Assembly (NCBI RefSeq): GCF_003112455.1
Contig: NZ_BDQX01000047.1
Span: 1-64,000, forward strand
Direction: 5' to 3'
Source: Paenibacillus agaridevorans
Lineage (GTDB): Bacteria > Bacillota > Bacilli > Paenibacillales > Paenibacillaceae
DNA length: 64,000 bases
The translations under genes were made by a program, and so were the position numbers. The notes under the pieces are model-generated. The model was not told the origin of the DNA, made no database searches, and was given only the letters and a program-made list of their open reading frames with translations. How positions within the stretch are numbered: the stretch's first letter is position 1; each line of letters begins with the position of its first letter. Shown in pieces: positions 1 to 8,238 of the stretch.

Positions 1-62
1 CTGGATAGAGCGTTTGACTACGAATCAAAAGGTCAGGAGTTCGAATCTCTTAGGCCGCGCCA
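1..62 (+). tRNA. tRNA-Arg(ACG), 5' end cut by window edge
   Basis: The visible part starts in the D arm. A 5-bp anticodon stem (TTTGA/TCAAA) encloses the loop CTACGAA, giving anticodon ACG. The T arm carries TTCGAAT, and the 3' acceptor strand AGGCCGC is followed by discriminator G and an encoded CCA. It is the last-but-one gene of a tRNA cluster that continues to the left of the window. Confidence 0.93.
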
Positions 63-77
63 TTATCTTCTCAAAAT

Positions 78-159
78 GCCGGTGTGGCGGAATGGCAGAC
101 GCGCGCGACTCAAAATCGTGAGGGAAACCGTGGAGGTTCGAGTCCTCTCACCGGCACCA
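78..159 (+). tRNA. tRNA-Leu(CAA)
   Basis: Complete class II tRNA. The acceptor strands GCCGGTG and CACCGGC pair fully, and CCA is encoded. The anticodon stem CGCGA/TCGTG encloses CTCAAAA, giving anticodon CAA. A long variable arm follows, as in tRNA-Leu, and the T loop is TTCGAGT. It lies 15 bp after tRNA-Arg. The 3' half is a common integrase target, and a broken integrase gene lies directly downstream. Confidence 0.96.
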
Positions 160-177
160 CATTAACAACTGACAGTT

Positions 178-207
178 CATTAGAGAATATCTAATGGGCT
201 TTTTTTA
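178..207 (+). terminator. Rho-independent terminator of the tRNA cluster
   Basis: A 7-bp stem CATTAGA/TCTAATG with loop GAATA is followed by GGGC and a run of seven T. It lies 18 bp after the tRNA-Leu CCA end and overlaps the 3' end of the opposing integrase remnant. Confidence 0.85.
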
Positions 208-1169
208 TATTTTGATTACTCCATTCATTGTGTTTGCTTGCGGAGCAATCACTGTGACCTAACCATTCCTGCTCGTCTTTCATACTTACACTATTGCATA
301 AAAGCAACGTAGCGCAGCTATCTAGAAGATCATGATAACGAATATGACGCATATTGTTGTTTTTCAAAACGAGTGCAAAATGTTGTGAAAGGTAGTTGGG
401 TTTGATTCGTTCGCCAATTTTATCTACATAAATATAGCCCAGATAGTCCGTACAATAAGATTCCTTACAGACCTGTTTATCTGCTTCTTGCTGCTGTTTT
501 AAACGTATCAGAAAGTCGTAGAAGGCGTCTAACGAGGGGAAGCGTACGGCGGCTCGACTTGTTCTTTGTCCGGTCTTTTGAAATGGTGACCAGTTTCCCA
601 TTCAAAGAGCCGGTCGTAACAGTATGCTTGACCGTGATTGTTTTGTTGAGCAGATCAATAGCTGACCATTTTAAGCCGATCACTTCGCTTCGTCTTAAAC
701 CGTAAAAAGCGGCTAAGATGACGCCGAGCTCAATTTTTGTCCCCTTCACCACTTCTAATAACTGATTAACTTCTGCTATTGTGTAGGAGCTGCCAACGAA
801 CGGTTCTTTCTTTGGACGAATGATCTTATCAGCCGGATTTGTAGTAATTCGCTACGTAATATAGACTTGATGAAGTGCCGAGCGAATATTGGCGTGATAA
901 TGAATAACCGTGTTAGCTTTGACTTTCCATTCATTTAAGGCGTAATTGTAAAATTCCTGAATGTGATGTGGTTTCAACTCCTGAAGTGTGATGCCTTTTT
1001 CACTAAAGTAGGGAGCAATACGTTTCTTAACTGCATTGGTATAGGAAATATAAGTAATCAGTTCAGTACTGGGCTTTACAGTTTCTAGCCACTCCAGCAT
1101 GTAATCCGCAAATAAAGTCTGGTCAACATCTGAGCCCTTAAGTTCTTTTTTTTCCTCATTGATATTCAT
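191..1169 (-). pseudogene. Tyrosine recombinase/integrase, broken by frameshifts
   Basis: Three minus-strand pieces line up as one integrase. Positions 852-1169 encode a SAM-like core-binding domain. Positions 477-752 encode the start of the catalytic domain, with the first active-site arginine in YGLRRSEV. Positions 191-601 encode the C-terminal part ending in EWLGHSD. The pieces are in different frames, so the gene is not translatable as one protein. The usual HxLRH box reads HDLLDS, so a catalytic arginine is also lost. A good ribosome site (GGAAAGGAGTG) precedes the ATG at 1169. The 3' end abuts tRNA-Leu, the usual geometry for an element integrated at a tRNA 3' end. I infer a dead prophage or integrative element. 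Confidence 0.88.
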
Positions 1170-1257
1170 TCGACATCACACTCCTTTCCATGGTTATTAA
1201 CTAAATAGGCACTTGAACTGGAAAAAGCAACTAACCTCTCAAAATCGATTATTTGAA

Positions 1258-1306
1258 AATAAAAAAGCCGAGAGTATAGTTGCAAGGCTTGGAACATACT
1301 TCGGCG
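1258..1306 (-). terminator. Terminator-like hairpin reading leftwards
   Basis: Read on the minus strand, GCCGAAGTAT pairs with ATACTCTCGGC (one bulge) and is followed by CTTTTTTATTTT. No intact minus-strand gene lies upstream of it, so it may be left over from a lost gene. It separates the integrase remnant from the oxygenase remnant. Confidence 0.55.
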
Positions 1307-1380
1307 GATCGATTAAATAAATGAAACTATTGGCTATAAAGATGTGATGCGAGTAATGCAATACTAATGCTGAAAGTGCG

Positions 1381-1845
1381 ATACCGAAGCTGGCGGGCGA
1401 AGGGCGGATGCTTCGGCGGCATGTGGTTGGCGAAGAAGGGGAGTTCCCTGGCTGAGGTTGGTAGCCGGTCAACTTTTCCTACGGGGCGAAAGTGGAATGG
1501 ACCGTCCCCAACGTGGGCTGGCATTGGGACGGCATTCATTTCCGCCATTACGTCGACGCGCCGGATCAGGGGCTGGTCTGTTTGTGTCTCTTCTCGGATA
1601 TCGGACCGCAGGGCGGAGGGACGCTTGTCGTGGAAGGCTCTCACCATCTGTGCCACCCGTTCCTTATTCATGCCGCTTCGCCAAACCATAGCGGGGTTCC
1701 GCGGTTCATGTGCAATCGCGCGTCCCCGCTGAAGGAGAGGCTTCGCTTTGCCGCAGCAGGTGCCGCCGACGAGTCGCCGCTGGAACGAAGTGGTTTGAAT
1801 TTCGCTAAGTGCGCACAATACCATCCTTACCGACTGTTGAACTGA
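1381..1845 (+). pseudogene. Phytanoyl-CoA dioxygenase (PhyH) family fragment
   Basis: From about 1492 the frame reads NVGWHWDG, with the H-x-D iron-ligand pair of Fe(II)/2-oxoglutarate oxygenases. GGGTLVVEGSHH follows, then HPFLIHAASPNHSGVPRFMC with the distal histidine and the 2-oxoglutarate-binding arginine. Upstream, the same frame (from about 1381) is interrupted by stop codons near 1460. About 20 to 60 residues normally found between the SHH motif and the distal histidine are missing. The N-terminal half is absent. I read this as a deleted and frameshifted remnant. PhyH proteins in these bacteria often sit beside sugar-oxidation genes. Confidence 0.72.
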
Positions 1846-1887
1846 CAGGATACGACTACATGTGTGATAACGTAGCAGGAATTCATT

Positions 1888-4800
1888 TTGCCTCGTCGAA
1901 ATAAACTAAACATGAACATAAACAAGAACCTGAAGCTTTTACTCCTTTCACTTCTATTTATAATGGCGTTGGTGAGCTTGCGACTTTTTTATTACAGCTT
2001 GTTCCAACCTGCGGATCATCCGCTGGCAGAGAACGGTATCTTGGATTTAAGGGAACAGCGATTGGTTGACGGTTGGATCAAATTGAACGGCGAATGGGAA
2101 TTCTATCCATATTCATTTTTGCCTGCCCTTACAGAAGAATCCGCAGCTGCGGGTCTGCGGCCGGAACGCCTTGCGGTTCCAGGGGGCTGGCGCAGCGCAT
2201 TTGCGGATACGGACGATTCCAACTACCGCTATGGCACCTATCGCCTGCAAATTCAGGTAGATCGTGGTGAAGCGCAACGCTACGCCCTCTATATGCAAAC
2301 ACCGCCTCAAGCGATGGATCTCTACGTGAACGGCCATCGGCTGGCCCGTGTCGGGGAAATTGCGGAAACGCCCGATCGCTTTGCCGCCCAAATGGCGACG
2401 ACTTTCGTCGGCTTCGAGTTGCCCGAAGGCGAGGATCACATCGAGATTCTCATCCACACGTCAGCCGACGAGAGGCTTCTGCGCGGGGGCATGACGCCAA
2501 TTCCGATTAAATTTGGGTCAGAGCGCGCCGTATCCGAATTCCGCACGCTCTCCTCCGCGTTGCAGGCCATGATGGTCATCCTATTGCTGATCTATCTTGG
2601 TTTTTCACTGATGCTCAACTCGTTGGGAGCCAGGCATCGAGGTATATTCTTTCACATTCTAATGATACTGTCCGGAGTCGGAGCCGTTCTGCTGGATAGG
2701 GACAAGCTACTGCAGTACGGTTTCTTCCTTGATATGGAGTGGGGAATCAAGCTGAACCACTTGTTTTACGGGGGGATAGGCGCATTTGTCCTGTTGCTCG
2801 CCATGGAACTGCTACCGAAGAACAAAAATAATCGCTATCTCTATGCGTATCTGGCGACGCTCGCGGTGCTGGTCATCCTGCGTCTGCTGCTTCCGCTTCA
2901 TCTTTATATGGATGATATCACCCGCAAGCTGGAGCTCATCTTTGTATCAGGCACCTACCTGCTCGTTCCGGTCATCGTCTATCGCTCTATCTTGCAAGGG
3001 TTGAAAGATTACGTGTTTATTTTGCTGGCCACCATCAGCATTTTCGTCAGCACCGCTTGGGGACTGCTTTCCAGCAGCACGCAAGTAGAAGTATACTATT
3101 ATCCGTTCGATTTTGTCATCGCCTCGTTCAGCTTCGCTGCTTTTTGGTTCAAACGTTTCTTCCAGGCCACATCAGAGACGAAAAAGCTCGCGCTGCGATT
3201 GCAAGACGAGGATAAACGCAAGGACGAGTTCCTTGCCAATACCTCTCACGAACTGCGCAATCCGCTGCATGGCATCATCAATATCGCCCAAGCGGTACGG
3301 GAAAATCCGAACAATACGCTGGAGCCCAAAGACCGCGACAACCTGGACCTGTTGATTACCGTAGGGCGACGCATGTCCTCGATGTTGAACGATCTGCTCG
3401 ATGTCTCCCGGCTGAAAGACAGCCAGATTCGTCTTGATCTTCGCGCCGTATCCGTTGCTTCAATCACCGCCGGGGTATGCGACATGCTGCGTTTCATGAC
3501 CGAGAACAAGCCGGTTCGTTTGGTACAGGACATTCCCGATGACTTCCCGCCGGTCCATGCGGATGAAAATCGTTTAACGCAAATCTTATTCAATCTGCTG
3601 CATAATGCCATCACCTACACCGATTTCGGCGAAGTTCGGCTAATTGTAGCGTACAACCGCGAACAGGCGATCCTGCGCGTTCGTGATACCGGGGTAGGTA
3701 TGGATCAAGCGACGATGGACCGCATTTTCCTCCCGTATGAGCAAGGGAATGGCAGCCAAACCGGGCGCAGCGGCGGCCTGGGGCTCGGCCTGCACATCTG
3801 CCGACAGCTTGTGGAACTGCACGGCGGGCGGTTGAATGTGCGATCTTCTCCGGGACAGGGGGCCGAATTCAGCTTTACCCTTCCATTCTCGCCATCCGTT
3901 CCGCTGTTGAGCGCGGAAGAAGCGGCAGCGGCAGAAACGCGACAGCTTGCGAATGAGCGGACGAAGCCCGACGGCACGGTGGGTGCGGAAAGGAAAACGC
4001 CCGGAAACGGAGAAATCGCTTCCGCCTCACTAGATAAAGCGGACACGTTTGCCCGGAACGAAGAGCACGGCAAAAACGTCGCCCGCATTCTTGCAGTCGA
4101 CGACGATCCGGTCAATCTTAAAATTTTGCAAAACCTGCTGGCTGAAGAAGACTCTTCCATTACCCTGGTTTCCAGCGGGGCGGAGGCACTGAAGCGACTG
4201 GGCGAAACTCGCTTCGATCTGATCATCGCCGATGTGATGATGCCGCTCATGTCCGGATATGAACTGACCCGAGCGGTCAGGGAACGCTTCTCCTTGTCTG
4301 AGCTTCCGGTTCTGTTGCTGACGGCGCGCAATCATCCGCAGGACATCGGCACCGGCTTTCGATCGGGCGCCAACGATTATGTAACGAAGCCGGTCGACGC
4401 CCTCGAACTCAAGTCCCGGGTACGCTCGTTGATCGCCACCCGACGCTCGTTCGAAGAACATTTGCGCATGGAGGCGGCCTGGCTGCAGGCGCAGATTCAG
4501 CCTCACTTTCTGTTCAACACGTTGAACACAATCGGGGCGCTGAGCGAGATCGACACGGCACGCATGCGCCAGGTTCTCGATGCCTTCAGCAGCTACTTGC
4601 GAACAGGCTTCGACTTCCGGAACCTCAACCGCGTCGTACCGATCGAACATGAGTTGATGTTGGTTCGTTCCTACCTGTCTATCGAGCAGGAGCGATTTGC
4701 CGAGAGGCTGGAAGTATCCTGGCATCTGGATGAACCACTGCTTGTCGAGTTGCCCCCTTTAACGATACAACCGCTTGTCGAAAACGCCCTAAAACACGGC

Positions 4801-5085
4801 ATTCTCAAACGGTCGCGCGGCGGCAAGGTGGAGATCGCTGTCAGGCAGGATGAACGGGAAGCAACGGTTTCCATCAAAGACAACGGGGTGGGGATGGAAG
4901 AGGCGCTCATTCGCGATGTGTTGAATCATTCGGTAGCGAACAAAGCGGGAGTGGGTCTTTCCAATACCGACAAACGATTGAAGCAACTCTACGACCGCGG
5001 CTTGACCATCATCAGCGCTCCCGGACAAGGCACCGAGGTCGTCTTCCGCATTCCCATTGCCGAAGTCGGCAGTCGGGAGCCCTGA
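1888..5085 (+). CDS. Hybrid sensor kinase: 7TMR-DISM sensor, HisKA kinase, receiver, LytS-type kinase
   Basis: 1065 residues. A first membrane segment (about 10-32) is followed by an extracellular jelly-roll 7TMR-DISM domain (about 60-200), a block of seven membrane helices (about 220-430) and a HisKA domain with phospho-acceptor H454 in NTSHELRNPLHG. Next come an HATPase domain (N box near 557-575, GLGLGL near 630), a receiver domain (acidic DDD near 735, D782 in ADVMMP, TKP lysine) and a second kinase module of LytS/YesM type (H873 in QPHFLFNTLN, ATPase N box near 956). The TTG start at 1888 has a weak AGGA 7 bp upstream; an ATG at 1912 is possible. The gene stands alone, with no cognate regulator adjacent, so its target may be encoded elsewhere or reached through the receiver. 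Confidence 0.93.
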   Translation: MPRRNKLNMNINKNLKLLLLSLLFIMALVSLRLFYYSLFQPADHPLAENGILDLREQRLVDGWIKLNGEWEFYPYSFLPALTEESAAAGLRPERLAVPGGWRSAFADTDDSNYRYGTYRLQIQVDRGEAQRYALYMQTPPQAMDLYVNGHRLARVGEIAETPDRFAAQMATTFVGFELPEGEDHIEILIHTSADERLLRGGMTPIPIKFGSERAVSEFRTLSSALQAMMVILLLIYLGFSLMLNSLGARHRGIFFHILMILSGVGAVLLDRDKLLQYGFFLDMEWGIKLNHLFYGGIGAFVLLLAMELLPKNKNNRYLYAYLATLAVLVILRLLLPLHLYMDDITRKLELIFVSGTYLLVPVIVYRSILQGLKDYVFILLATISIFVSTAWGLLSSSTQVEVYYYPFDFVIASFSFAAFWFKRFFQATSETKKLALRLQDEDKRKDEFLANTSHELRNPLHGIINIAQAVRENPNNTLEPKDRDNLDLLITVGRRMSSMLNDLLDVSRLKDSQIRLDLRAVSVASITAGVCDMLRFMTENKPVRLVQDIPDDFPPVHADENRLTQILFNLLHNAITYTDFGEVRLIVAYNREQAILRVRDTGVGMDQATMDRIFLPYEQGNGSQTGRSGGLGLGLHICRQLVELHGGRLNVRSSPGQGAEFSFTLPFSPSVPLLSAEEAAAAETRQLANERTKPDGTVGAERKTPGNGEIASASLDKADTFARNEEHGKNVARILAVDDDPVNLKILQNLLAEEDSSITLVSSGAEALKRLGETRFDLIIADVMMPLMSGYELTRAVRERFSLSELPVLLLTARNHPQDIGTGFRSGANDYVTKPVDALELKSRVRSLIATRRSFEEHLRMEAAWLQAQIQPHFLFNTLNTIGALSEIDTARMRQVLDAFSSYLRTGFDFRNLNRVVPIEHELMLVRSYLSIEQERFAERLEVSWHLDEPLLVELPPLTIQPLVENALKHGILKRSRGGKVEIAVRQDEREATVSIKDNGVGMEEALIRDVLNHSVANKAGVGLSNTDKRLKQLYDRGLTIISAPGQGTEVVFRIPIAEVGSREP

Positions 5086-5162
5086 ACGAAAATAGGAAAA
5101 TCGCTCCTCTTGGCCAGGATTGCCTCTAAAAAAGAAACGCAGGATTCACAATAAAAAGAAAT

Positions 5163-5208
5163 AAAAAAGCCGATTATCAGGTCTTGGACTTGATAACCGG
5201 CTTCTTTT
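5163..5208. terminator. Bidirectional rho-independent terminator
   Basis: The stem AAGCCGATTATCAGGTC/GACTTGATAACCGGCTT has a TTGG loop, with an A-run before it and a T-run after it. It serves the hybrid kinase gene from the left and the minus-strand gene from the right. Confidence 0.9.
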
Positions 5209-5789
5209 TACTTTTCAGAGTAATATGTTTGGATGACATCTTCTTTAAGTGCCTTGAATTGTTCGTTATGATCTTCAATTTCCTTTTCTTTCAAATCCTT
5301 TTGGTCCACATTAAACTTACCTTGATGAAGAGAATGTACCCAATATGCTTCTTTTTTCTCATCCCAGTTTAAGAATAAGAGGTAGGTTGCTTCGGGGGCT
5401 GCCTTTCGATAATCTTCTGAATAAAATTGTGTTTTACCTACATCTGGGAATTCATTCTCTACGCTGAATGTTGGCTCAATAATAGTAATATTCCTTCCGT
5501 TTAATGGTTGGCCGTCGTTTTTAATCTCTTTGATAATTTCTATATCCGTTAACGAGTAGCCATCCAAATACTCACCTTCGATAATTACATCCTTCGATTT
5601 AGTTGTAACAGTAGCCAACACTACCAATTCAACATCTTCGGACAAGTCTTTTGCGTTGTCATAAATTGCATGGTTGAAATGACCAAGGGGTGCTTCTTTA
5701 ATTGTTGTACGATCTAAATATATATATATGGAAGCAAACACCAGTATAACAACTACTATAGAAAATGTTAATTTTTTTCTAATCAACAT
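5208..5789 (-). CDS. Membrane-anchored hypothetical protein, 193 residues
   Basis: I do not recognise the family. Residues 5-25 form one hydrophobic segment, with the rest predicted outside the cell. The body is mixed alpha/beta and very charged near the C-terminus (KDLKEKEIEDHNEQ). The phrase YLLFLNWDEKKEAYWV resembles small Gram-positive exported proteins of unknown function that have an LLFL-type core strand. The ATG at 5789 has a ribosome site (AGGAGG) just upstream, in the 23-bp gap after the protease gene. The two genes are probably co-transcribed, so this may be an accessory or immunity partner of the protease; that is only inferred from position. Confidence 0.72.
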   Translation of the reverse strand: MLIRKKLTFSIVVVILVFASIYIYLDRTTIKEAPLGHFNHAIYDNAKDLSEDVELVVLATVTTKSKDVIIEGEYLDGYSLTDIEIIKEIKNDGQPLNGRNITIIEPTFSVENEFPDVGKTQFYSEDYRKAAPEATYLLFLNWDEKKEAYWVHSLHQGKFNVDQKDLKEKEIEDHNEQFKALKEDVIQTYYSEK

Positions 5790-5812
5790 ATGAATTCCTC
5801 CTTATACTTTTC

Positions 5813-6430
5813 TTACGGAACTGGCCACTTCCACACTAAATGATCTGCATCTTGCGAAGAAGGAGAATTTAGAGATATTTGACCAGATTTCATCCAGTGG
5901 TTACCTGAATGTGCAGGAGAGAGTTCGAAATGGTGCAGACTCATGGCATGACCTGTTTCATGACCAGTATTATGATTTCTCTGCGCGGAAGTATAACTTG
6001 CGCTACTCATTCTCCCATGATCCAATCTAATTCTCGTCATATCAAAATTAGTACCGGATATAACACTTGCGGCAGAAACGGCACTAAGTGTACCGCTACT
6101 GCTTCGGTTCCAAAAATCAGCCGCGCCGAAAACTCCCGATCCTAGTTCGTTATCTGTTACATAATATTTAATTTGGGAATCGTCAGCATTTGATGTTTCA
6201 TAAAGAAGGATTCCTGCATTAGGGACAGCATTCCAGCTGTTCTTTGCATTAGTTATTGAAGCACCATAACCATAGCTTGTAACTGATGAGTCAATCCAGT
6301 ATTTAAAAACACCTCCATTTCTATTTTTTCCGCCCAAAACATGATTGCTGGAATAGTCTGCACTAACCATTGTAGCTCCTAAGAGCAGGAGAGACATTGT
6401 CGCCAACAGTGCTACCCGTTTTTTTTTCAT
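5813..6430 (-). CDS. Small secreted metzincin-like metalloprotease
   Basis: 205 residues with a clear Sec signal peptide (KKKR, hydrophobic core, cleavage near VSA-DY at 24). The motif HETGHAMSLHH gives HExxHxxxxxH with predicted zinc ligands H157, H161 and H167 and general base E158. The glycine normally at position 8 of the metzincin motif is a serine (S164). Otherwise the protein is a minimal catalytic domain (family M10/M57-like), with no propeptide or repeat domain. It is the first gene of a two-gene minus-strand unit. A ribosome site (AGGAGA) precedes the ATG. The DNA is AT-richer than its neighbours, which hints at transfer. Substrate unknown. Confidence 0.85.
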   Translation of the reverse strand: MKKKRVALLATMSLLLLGATMVSADYSSNHVLGGKNRNGGVFKYWIDSSVTSYGYGASITNAKNSWNAVPNAGILLYETSNADDSQIKYYVTDNELGSGVFGAADFWNRSSSGTLSAVSAASVISGTNFDMTRIRLDHGRMSSASYTSAQRNHNTGHETGHAMSLHHFELSPAHSGNHWMKSGQISLNSPSSQDADHLVWKWPVP

Positions 6431-7196
6431 TTGAACAGTTCTCCTTTCTCATTTAAACGAAAGTACGACACATATTGTTTCAAAATTACCAAAATACTTA
6501 TATAAAAAATTGTACAACCATACTTAGATTCGAAAAAACATCCTCTCCTTTCTGTATTGAATTCCACTAATATGCATAATATGAATCATAATTTACATTA
6601 ACATATATTTAGTAATTGGGAAGATATAGCAAAAAAAACAGTTCCTCTGAATTATTCTTTCTTCGACAAAACAAGACTACTTTTAATACCTTGTAACTAT
6701 TTACCTGGTATAATTATACTATATCTTTCGTGTTATTATTTTATGGGTGAATGAAGGGGTTCTTGCAATTATTATCTATATTAGGGATTAAGAGGGAGTG
6801 TTTGGAATTTGTGGAGTGCAAAGTTATGAACATCGTCTGCTACTGGAATTTCTAAGCGTGCCTGGCGCACTATCGCAAGATGCTTATTGATGAATTTCTG
6901 GATGAATTTAATTCCTCAGGAACAGCAGAGACGAATAAAGCCATAGCGTTCTGTTTCAGGCGTAGGGACAAGGAAACAATTGGCCAGGTGCATAGAGATG
7001 ACCCTCCATGAGGTCGGCATGCTCAGGAACTTAGGCATAAAAAAACGACACATACTTTTTACTGCACTCACCAGTAGTATCAGTGCTAACGATGAAGTGT
7101 AGGAGATGGATTGAATAATAAACCTAGCATTCTTATCTCATTCATAGTCATTTTACTTTGCTTGCTTGGACTTTCTACCACAAAGAGTCTAATGGG
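6431..7196. other. AT-rich stretch without an intact gene
   Basis: The first 300 bp hold the promoter region of the minus-strand protease gene and long A/T tracts. Positions 6840-7010 contain a short open frame (AHYRKMLIDEFL and following) with no start or family I recognise. Positions 7109-7206 read as a TTG-initiated peptide with one hydrophobic segment, preceded by AGGAG and ended by a stop. I see only decayed sequence here. Confidence 0.5.
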
Positions 7197-7323
7197 AATT
7201 GGTTAGAGAGTGGTCCGTTCGGGGATTCTTTTGGTGCATTAGACTCCATTATCGAGGAACCGCCTTATAATCAAAAAAACAGCTCGATAGAGATAATTTT
7301 GATTGGAAATTTAATGTATTCAT
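7197..7323 (+). pseudogene. Fragment resembling N-terminus of a membrane phage-abortive-infection-like protein
   Basis: The frame reads NWLESGPFGDSFGALDSII and stops at 7323. W..(N/S)GPFGD(T/S)FGAL is a motif I associate with a membrane protein family annotated as phage abortive infection protein, where it follows a membrane segment. A membrane-segment peptide in another frame lies immediately upstream (7109-7206), as expected for a frameshifted N-terminus. The rest of the gene is missing. Recognition rests on one motif only. Confidence 0.3.
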
Positions 7324-7655
7324 GACGACTATTGGACCGCATCTATGGCACGGCAACTTGTCATATCGGAAGGAAGGGATATGCTAAAGGGAGGAGCAAA
7401 TAGCAATGAATGGGTGGAGTCTGTCAATACAGGATATCTCTGCCTGTCTGCATGGGACCTGCGTTTTGGCAGGTTCTGTATGATTGGGGCGCAACAAGCC
7501 ATTGAACTGGCAATAACTATTAATGAAAAATTCGATTACAGTAGAATGTGCTAAACTTCATTTGTTCTTATCTTGAATATCCCGGTGCGTGAGAGCCACT
7601 GTTCTGGTAAGTAGAGGGCCAAGTGTCCGGAAAAAATAAGCCAGGTCTTCGAAGG

Positions 7656-7689
7656 AGGGAGCCACTTCCTCAGTAGCTCCCTGTTTTTA
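7656..7689 (+). terminator. Rho-independent terminator-like hairpin
   Basis: A 7-bp stem AGGGAGC/GCTCCCT with a 13-base loop is followed by GTTTTTAA. It has no intact gene directly upstream and probably survives from a lost one. Confidence 0.6.
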
Positions 7690-7714
7690 AATATAAATGG
7701 AACGGATGGATGGC

Positions 7715-7885
7715 TTAGCTGTGGAAACATTTGCGCTTACGCATAGAGTCCATCCCATCGATCATGATAGAATAGGAGTTATGGACAATGCGGTCGAGAA
7801 TGGCGTCGGCCAGCATGCTTTCTCCAATCTTGCCATGCTATCCGGCAGGCGAGAATTGGGAACCCCAGCCGGGCAGGGTCAGGCA
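7715..7885 (-). pseudogene. istB: IS21-family istB (helper ATPase) C-terminal fragment
   Basis: On the minus strand the frame reads GKIGESMLADAILDRIVHNS and then YSIMIDGMDSMRKRK before a stop at 7715. This matches the invariant C-terminal block of IstB (ADAILDRIVH.AY.I.I.G.SMR). The part upstream (WGSQFSPAG) also fits but contains a stop. No istA or terminal repeats were found nearby, so this is a remnant of an IS21 element. Confidence 0.78.
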
Positions 7886-7903
7886 GCAACTTGTATAACG
7901 AAT

Positions 7904-8122
7904 TTATGGTTTATTTGCAAAAGACAGCCCTTTCTCATTAAGAGCATCATTCAGTATTCTCACTGCCTTTGGTCCAACCCCATGAATCTTCAAAATATCC
8001 GATTCCGTAACTTTTATTAATTGCTCAAGCCGATAAAATCCAGCATTAAGGAGTACACGATTTGCGGTCTTACCCATATTGGGCAGATCGCTTTCTGGTG
8101 GTGAATGATTAATAATGTCCAT
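7904..8122 (-). CDS. Helix-hairpin-helix protein resembling RNA polymerase alpha C-terminal domain
   Basis: 72 residues. After a short acidic N-terminus, LPNMGKTANRVLLNAGFYRL and then LEQLIKVTESDILKIHGVGPKAVRIL give two HhH-like elements, the fold of the alpha-subunit C-terminal domain. Stand-alone versions of this size are common in Bacillus and Paenibacillus and are presumed to bind DNA or other nucleic acids; their role is not established. The start is the ATG at 8122. It follows an AT-rich leader and is transcribed alone. Confidence 0.85.
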   Translation of the reverse strand: MDIINHSPPESDLPNMGKTANRVLLNAGFYRLEQLIKVTESDILKIHGVGPKAVRILNDALNEKGLSFANKP

Positions 8123-8238
8123 GTCTAGACTCCCCTCATTATTAAATTTAAAATCTGCAGTATAGCTTGTTACTTCAATAACAAAAACAGCATATTTGCT
8201 GAATAATATAGTATAATCCGTTTGTGATTCATATCGCT

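Noticed and set aside
1327-1824. A 165-codon minus-strand frame opposite the oxygenase fragment
   Set aside because: It is the shadow of the PhyH frame, which shows family motifs; the minus frame shows none.
4030-4725. A 231-codon minus-strand frame inside the hybrid kinase gene
   Set aside because: Shadow of the receiver and kinase coding sequence; no ribosome site or family match.
7345-7554. A 69-codon plus-strand frame
   Set aside because: No ribosome site, no recognised family, and it lies in a decayed region.
7571-7620. GTGCGTGAGAGCC sequence vaguely like a group II intron domain V
   Set aside because: The helices do not pair over the needed length and no GNRA loop is in place, unlike 16421-16453.
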